A stretch of 6,713 nt of DNA, taken from contig JAUZEM010000079.1 of the NCBI GenBank assembly GCA_030839005.1, positions 1-6,713 of the forward strand. The letters are read 5' to 3'. This document shows, in pieces, positions 5,011 to 6,713 of this stretch. Origin of the DNA: Actinomycetota bacterium. Lineage in GTDB: Bacteria > Actinomycetota > Acidimicrobiia > IMCC26256 > PALSA-610. A program made the translations under genes and the position numbers. The notes beneath the pieces are model-generated. The model did no database searches. It was given only the letters and a program-made list of their open reading frames with translations, and had not been told where the DNA came from. The first letter of the stretch is position 1. Each line of letters begins with the position of its first letter.

Positions 5011-6141
5011 ATGCGGAGCAGTACACAGTCTCGACCGGGCGGGGTGTCTTTCCACGTTCTGGGCCCGGTCACCGTGACCCTGGGCGGGTCGGAGCTGAAG
5101 ATCACCGCTCCCCGCCAGCGTGCGCTTCTCGCCAGCCTCTTGGTCAACGCGAATCAAACAATGAGCACGTCGAAGTTGATCGACGGACTCTGGGGTGGCT
5201 CGCCTCCGCAGCACCCGGAGTCTGCGCTCCACATCGTGGTGAGCCGGCTGCGTCGCGCTCTCGATGTCGTCGCACCGCGACTCATACGGGATAGCTCGGG
5301 CTACCGGATCGAGCTCGATCCCGCGGAGCTCGACCTCACGCGCGCGCGGGCGCTCCTCGCCGACGCGCAGCGAGCGATGCGAGTCGGTGACGCGGCGCAC
5401 GCCGCCGTCGCCTTGGAGTCTGCGCTCGCGTGCTGGACCGGCGAGGCACTCGGCGACGTCGCGAGCTTCCCCTTTGGTGACGTGACGTTTCGCCAGCTAC
5501 AAGAGTTTCGACTTGGACTCGTCGAGCTCCGGAATGCGGCGTATCTGAACTGCGGGCGACACCTCGAGGTGCTCGAAGACATCGACAGCTGGATTCGCGA
5601 AGAGCCGTGGCGCGAGCGACTGCGGGCGCACCAGATGGTCGCGCTATACCGCAGCGGCCGGCAGATCGACGCCCTCGCCGCGTATGAAGCCCTTCGTCAG
5701 TTGTTGCGCACGGATTTCGGCATCGATCCGTGCGATGACCTCCAGCGACTTCACGGCCGGATCTTGCAACGAGATCCGCAGCTGCTCGACCATCGCCGCG
5801 ACACCCAACGAGCGATCGTTGCGTCGACGCCCGATTTCTCGCGACCCGCCGATCGCCGGATCGCGGCCGAGGTGCTGGTCGAGCGACTTCGTGAGGTCGC
5901 GCGCTTCCCCAGCGATGTCGTGATCGTGGAAGGCGGACCAGGCGCGGAGAAGGCCTGGCTGGTGGTGGAAGTTCCGTGCCGCTCCAGCGAGGACGACGCC
6001 GAAGACGGTGTCGGCGCCGGCGACATTCTGCAACGGGTGACACTCGTCGACGCGTTGGCACGGTGTCGTGCCTGGGTGACCCTCGACGAGCTCACCGAGC
6101 TTCCGCTGAGACACCTCGTCGCGGCCGCATCCGCTCGCTGA
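5011..6141 (+). CDS. BTAD/winged-helix (SARP/AfsR-type) transcriptional regulator, short form
   Basis: This encodes 376 residues from ATG 5011, chosen because GGGAG at 4997-5001 lies 9 bases upstream. ATG 4993 (382 residues) has no clear ribosome site, and GTG 5044 is also in frame. Residues about 11-100 form an OmpR/PhoB-like winged helix: FHVLGPVTV, then PRQRALLASLLVNANQ, then the recognition-helix region SALHIVVSRLRRAL and the wing RLIRDSSGYRI. Residues about 104-258 are the bacterial transcriptional activator (BTAD) domain, an all-helical TPR-like fold, with EEPWRERLRAHQMVALYRSG and AYEALRQLLRTDFGIDP. The last 110 residues contain VVIVEGGPGAEKAWLV (G308-K314 in the P-loop position), resembling a Walker A site with the catalytic glycine and threonine replaced. 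Larger relatives carry an ATPase and other modules there, so this looks like a truncated, inactive remnant. It should bind DNA and activate or repress nearby genes; the target is unknown. Confidence 0.9.
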   Translation: MRSSTQSRPGGVSFHVLGPVTVTLGGSELKITAPRQRALLASLLVNANQTMSTSKLIDGLWGGSPPQHPESALHIVVSRLRRALDVVAPRLIRDSSGYRIELDPAELDLTRARALLADAQRAMRVGDAAHAAVALESALACWTGEALGDVASFPFGDVTFRQLQEFRLGLVELRNAAYLNCGRHLEVLEDIDSWIREEPWRERLRAHQMVALYRSGRQIDALAAYEALRQLLRTDFGIDPCDDLQRLHGRILQRDPQLLDHRRDTQRAIVASTPDFSRPADRRIAAEVLVERLREVARFPSDVVIVEGGPGAEKAWLVVEVPCRSSEDDAEDGVGAGDILQRVTLVDALARCRAWVTLDELTELPLRHLVAAASAR

Positions 6142-6271
6142 CGGCACTCGACGACCAGAACGCGCGCCGAAGGGTCGGTCTCGAAGCGTCAGGCCGCGGC
6201 CGAATCCCATATCCTGGGAACTGCGGCGCGCGCATTCCTACGCGCGGCGGGGGAATCAGAGGAGCGGAAGG
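6142..6271. other. Intergenic region before the TetR gene, with two small palindromes
   Basis: TCCCA-TATCC-TGGGA lies at 6205-6219, and its centre holds a -10-like TATCCT (6210-6215). CGCGCG-CATTCCTA-CGCGCG lies at 6227-6246. Either could be a terminator-like structure for the BTAD gene or an autoregulatory operator for the TetR gene; TetR proteins commonly repress their own promoters through palindromes in this position. No good -35 box was found. Confidence 0.4.
6258..6264 (+). promoter_or_regulatory. Shine-Dalgarno site that sets a TTG start
   Basis: AGAGGAG is a near-perfect ribosome site seven bases before TTG 6272. It is the main reason for choosing this non-ATG start for the TetR gene. 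Confidence 0.6.
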
Positions 6272-6713
6272 TTGGCGCCGAATCGAGCGGGCCCGGCCCG
6301 CTACCCGGCGGTGTCCCGTTCGACGCGGCGTCGATCGGAGTCCACGCAGAAGAACGACGAGCGGATCCTCGACGCGGCGACCCGAGAGATCCAGGTCGTC
6401 GGCGTCGACCGGCTCGGCATGACGGCGGTGGCGCGGCGAGCCGGTTTGACCACGGGTGCGTTGTACGGCCGCTACGAGAGTGGCGGCGAGCTCGCCGCCG
6501 CGGTCTGGGTCGCTCGTGTGCGCGACCCGCATTTCGCACTTCTCGACCGCGCCATCGCCGCGCTGGTCGACGCCGACGAGACTGTCGCGCTCGACGGGCT
6601 GCTCGGCGAGGTGGCCCGACCTCGAAAAGAGACGTTTGTCGCGCTCGAATTTCTCGCGTCGGCGCGTCGGGTCGACGATCTCGAGGAGGTCGTGCTCGCC
6701 GACGTCCGGCAAT
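6272..6713 (+). CDS. TetR-family transcriptional regulator, 3' partial
   Basis: The frame runs from TTG 6272 to the end of the window (147 codons visible, no stop). The start is set by AGAGGAG at 6258-6264; GTG 6311 and ATG 6419 are in frame but lack ribosome sites, and the ATG falls inside the DNA-binding domain. After a basic, Arg/Ser-rich arm of 27 residues comes a TetR N-terminal domain at about 28-76: NDERILDAATREI (helix 1), then GMTAVARRAGLTTGALYGRY (the helix-turn-helix) and GGELAAAVW (helix 4). The rest is the start of the ligand-binding helical domain, with LLDRAIAALVDADETVALDG and KETFVALEFLASARRVDD. Members bind palindromic DNA as dimers and release it on ligand binding. The ligand and targets cannot be read from the sequence. 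It follows the BTAD gene on the same strand after 130 bases and may be transcribed separately. Confidence 0.82.
   Translation, partial: MAPNRAGPARYPAVSRSTRRRSESTQKNDERILDAATREIQVVGVDRLGMTAVARRAGLTTGALYGRYESGGELAAAVWVARVRDPHFALLDRAIAALVDADETVALDGLLGEVARPRKETFVALEFLASARRVDDLEEVVLADVRQ

Noticed and set aside
4944..5294. + strand open frame overlapping the start of the BTAD gene
   Set aside because: It overlaps the promoter region and the winged-helix coding sequence in another frame and has no recognisable domain.
5336..6061. - strand open frame within the BTAD gene
   Set aside because: It is Arg-rich shadow coding antisense to conserved BTAD motifs.
6092..6712. - strand open frame over the TetR region
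   Set aside because: The + strand shows an unmistakable TetR helix-turn-helix with a ribosome site; the - frame has no recognisable motif.

Overview
The window is high-GC, tightly packed DNA from an actinomycete-like bacterium. An Acidimicrobiia-type or other uncultured Actinomycetota lineage fits best. The signs are GC-rich third codon positions, a DUF1214 plus Sulfotransfer_3 gene pair, an SARP/AfsR-type BTAD regulator, a tRNA gene without an encoded CCA, and a TTG-started TetR gene. The taxonomic call is inference. All convincing genes lie on the + strand; the long - strand open frames are shadows.

Region 1 (1-2230) is an operon of two genes joined by an ATGA stop/start overlap. The first is a DUF1214 protein whose 5' end lies outside the window. 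The second is a complete 391-residue PAPS-dependent sulfotransferase-like protein. Region 2 (2231-2481) holds a tRNA-Lys(TTT) gene with a possible promoter overlapping the end of the sulfotransferase gene. It is followed by a 145-base spacer with an A/T-rich island, iterated 9-bp repeats and a small hairpin.

Region 3 (2482-4095) encodes a 537-residue exported protein with a twin-arginine-like signal peptide and three tandem Thr/Ser/Ala-rich beta-type repeats. No known enzyme domain was recognised. A perfect 15-bp hairpin follows it, with a second arm that could compete for pairing.

Region 4 (4247-6141) holds a type I single-pass membrane protein of unknown function and then a BTAD/winged-helix regulator. 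The short gap between them carries a good -10 box, a 17-bp palindrome and a long-range inverted repeat that covers the regulator's Shine-Dalgarno sequence. The regulator ends in a short tail with what looks like a decayed P-loop, as if it once carried a STAND-type ATPase module. Region 5 (6142-6713) holds two small palindromes and the 5' part of a TetR-family regulator that runs off the window.

No CRISPR array, transposase, integrase or phage gene is visible. The least ordinary parts are the secreted repeat protein beside the tRNA gene, and the membrane-protein/BTAD pair with its structured intergenic region.
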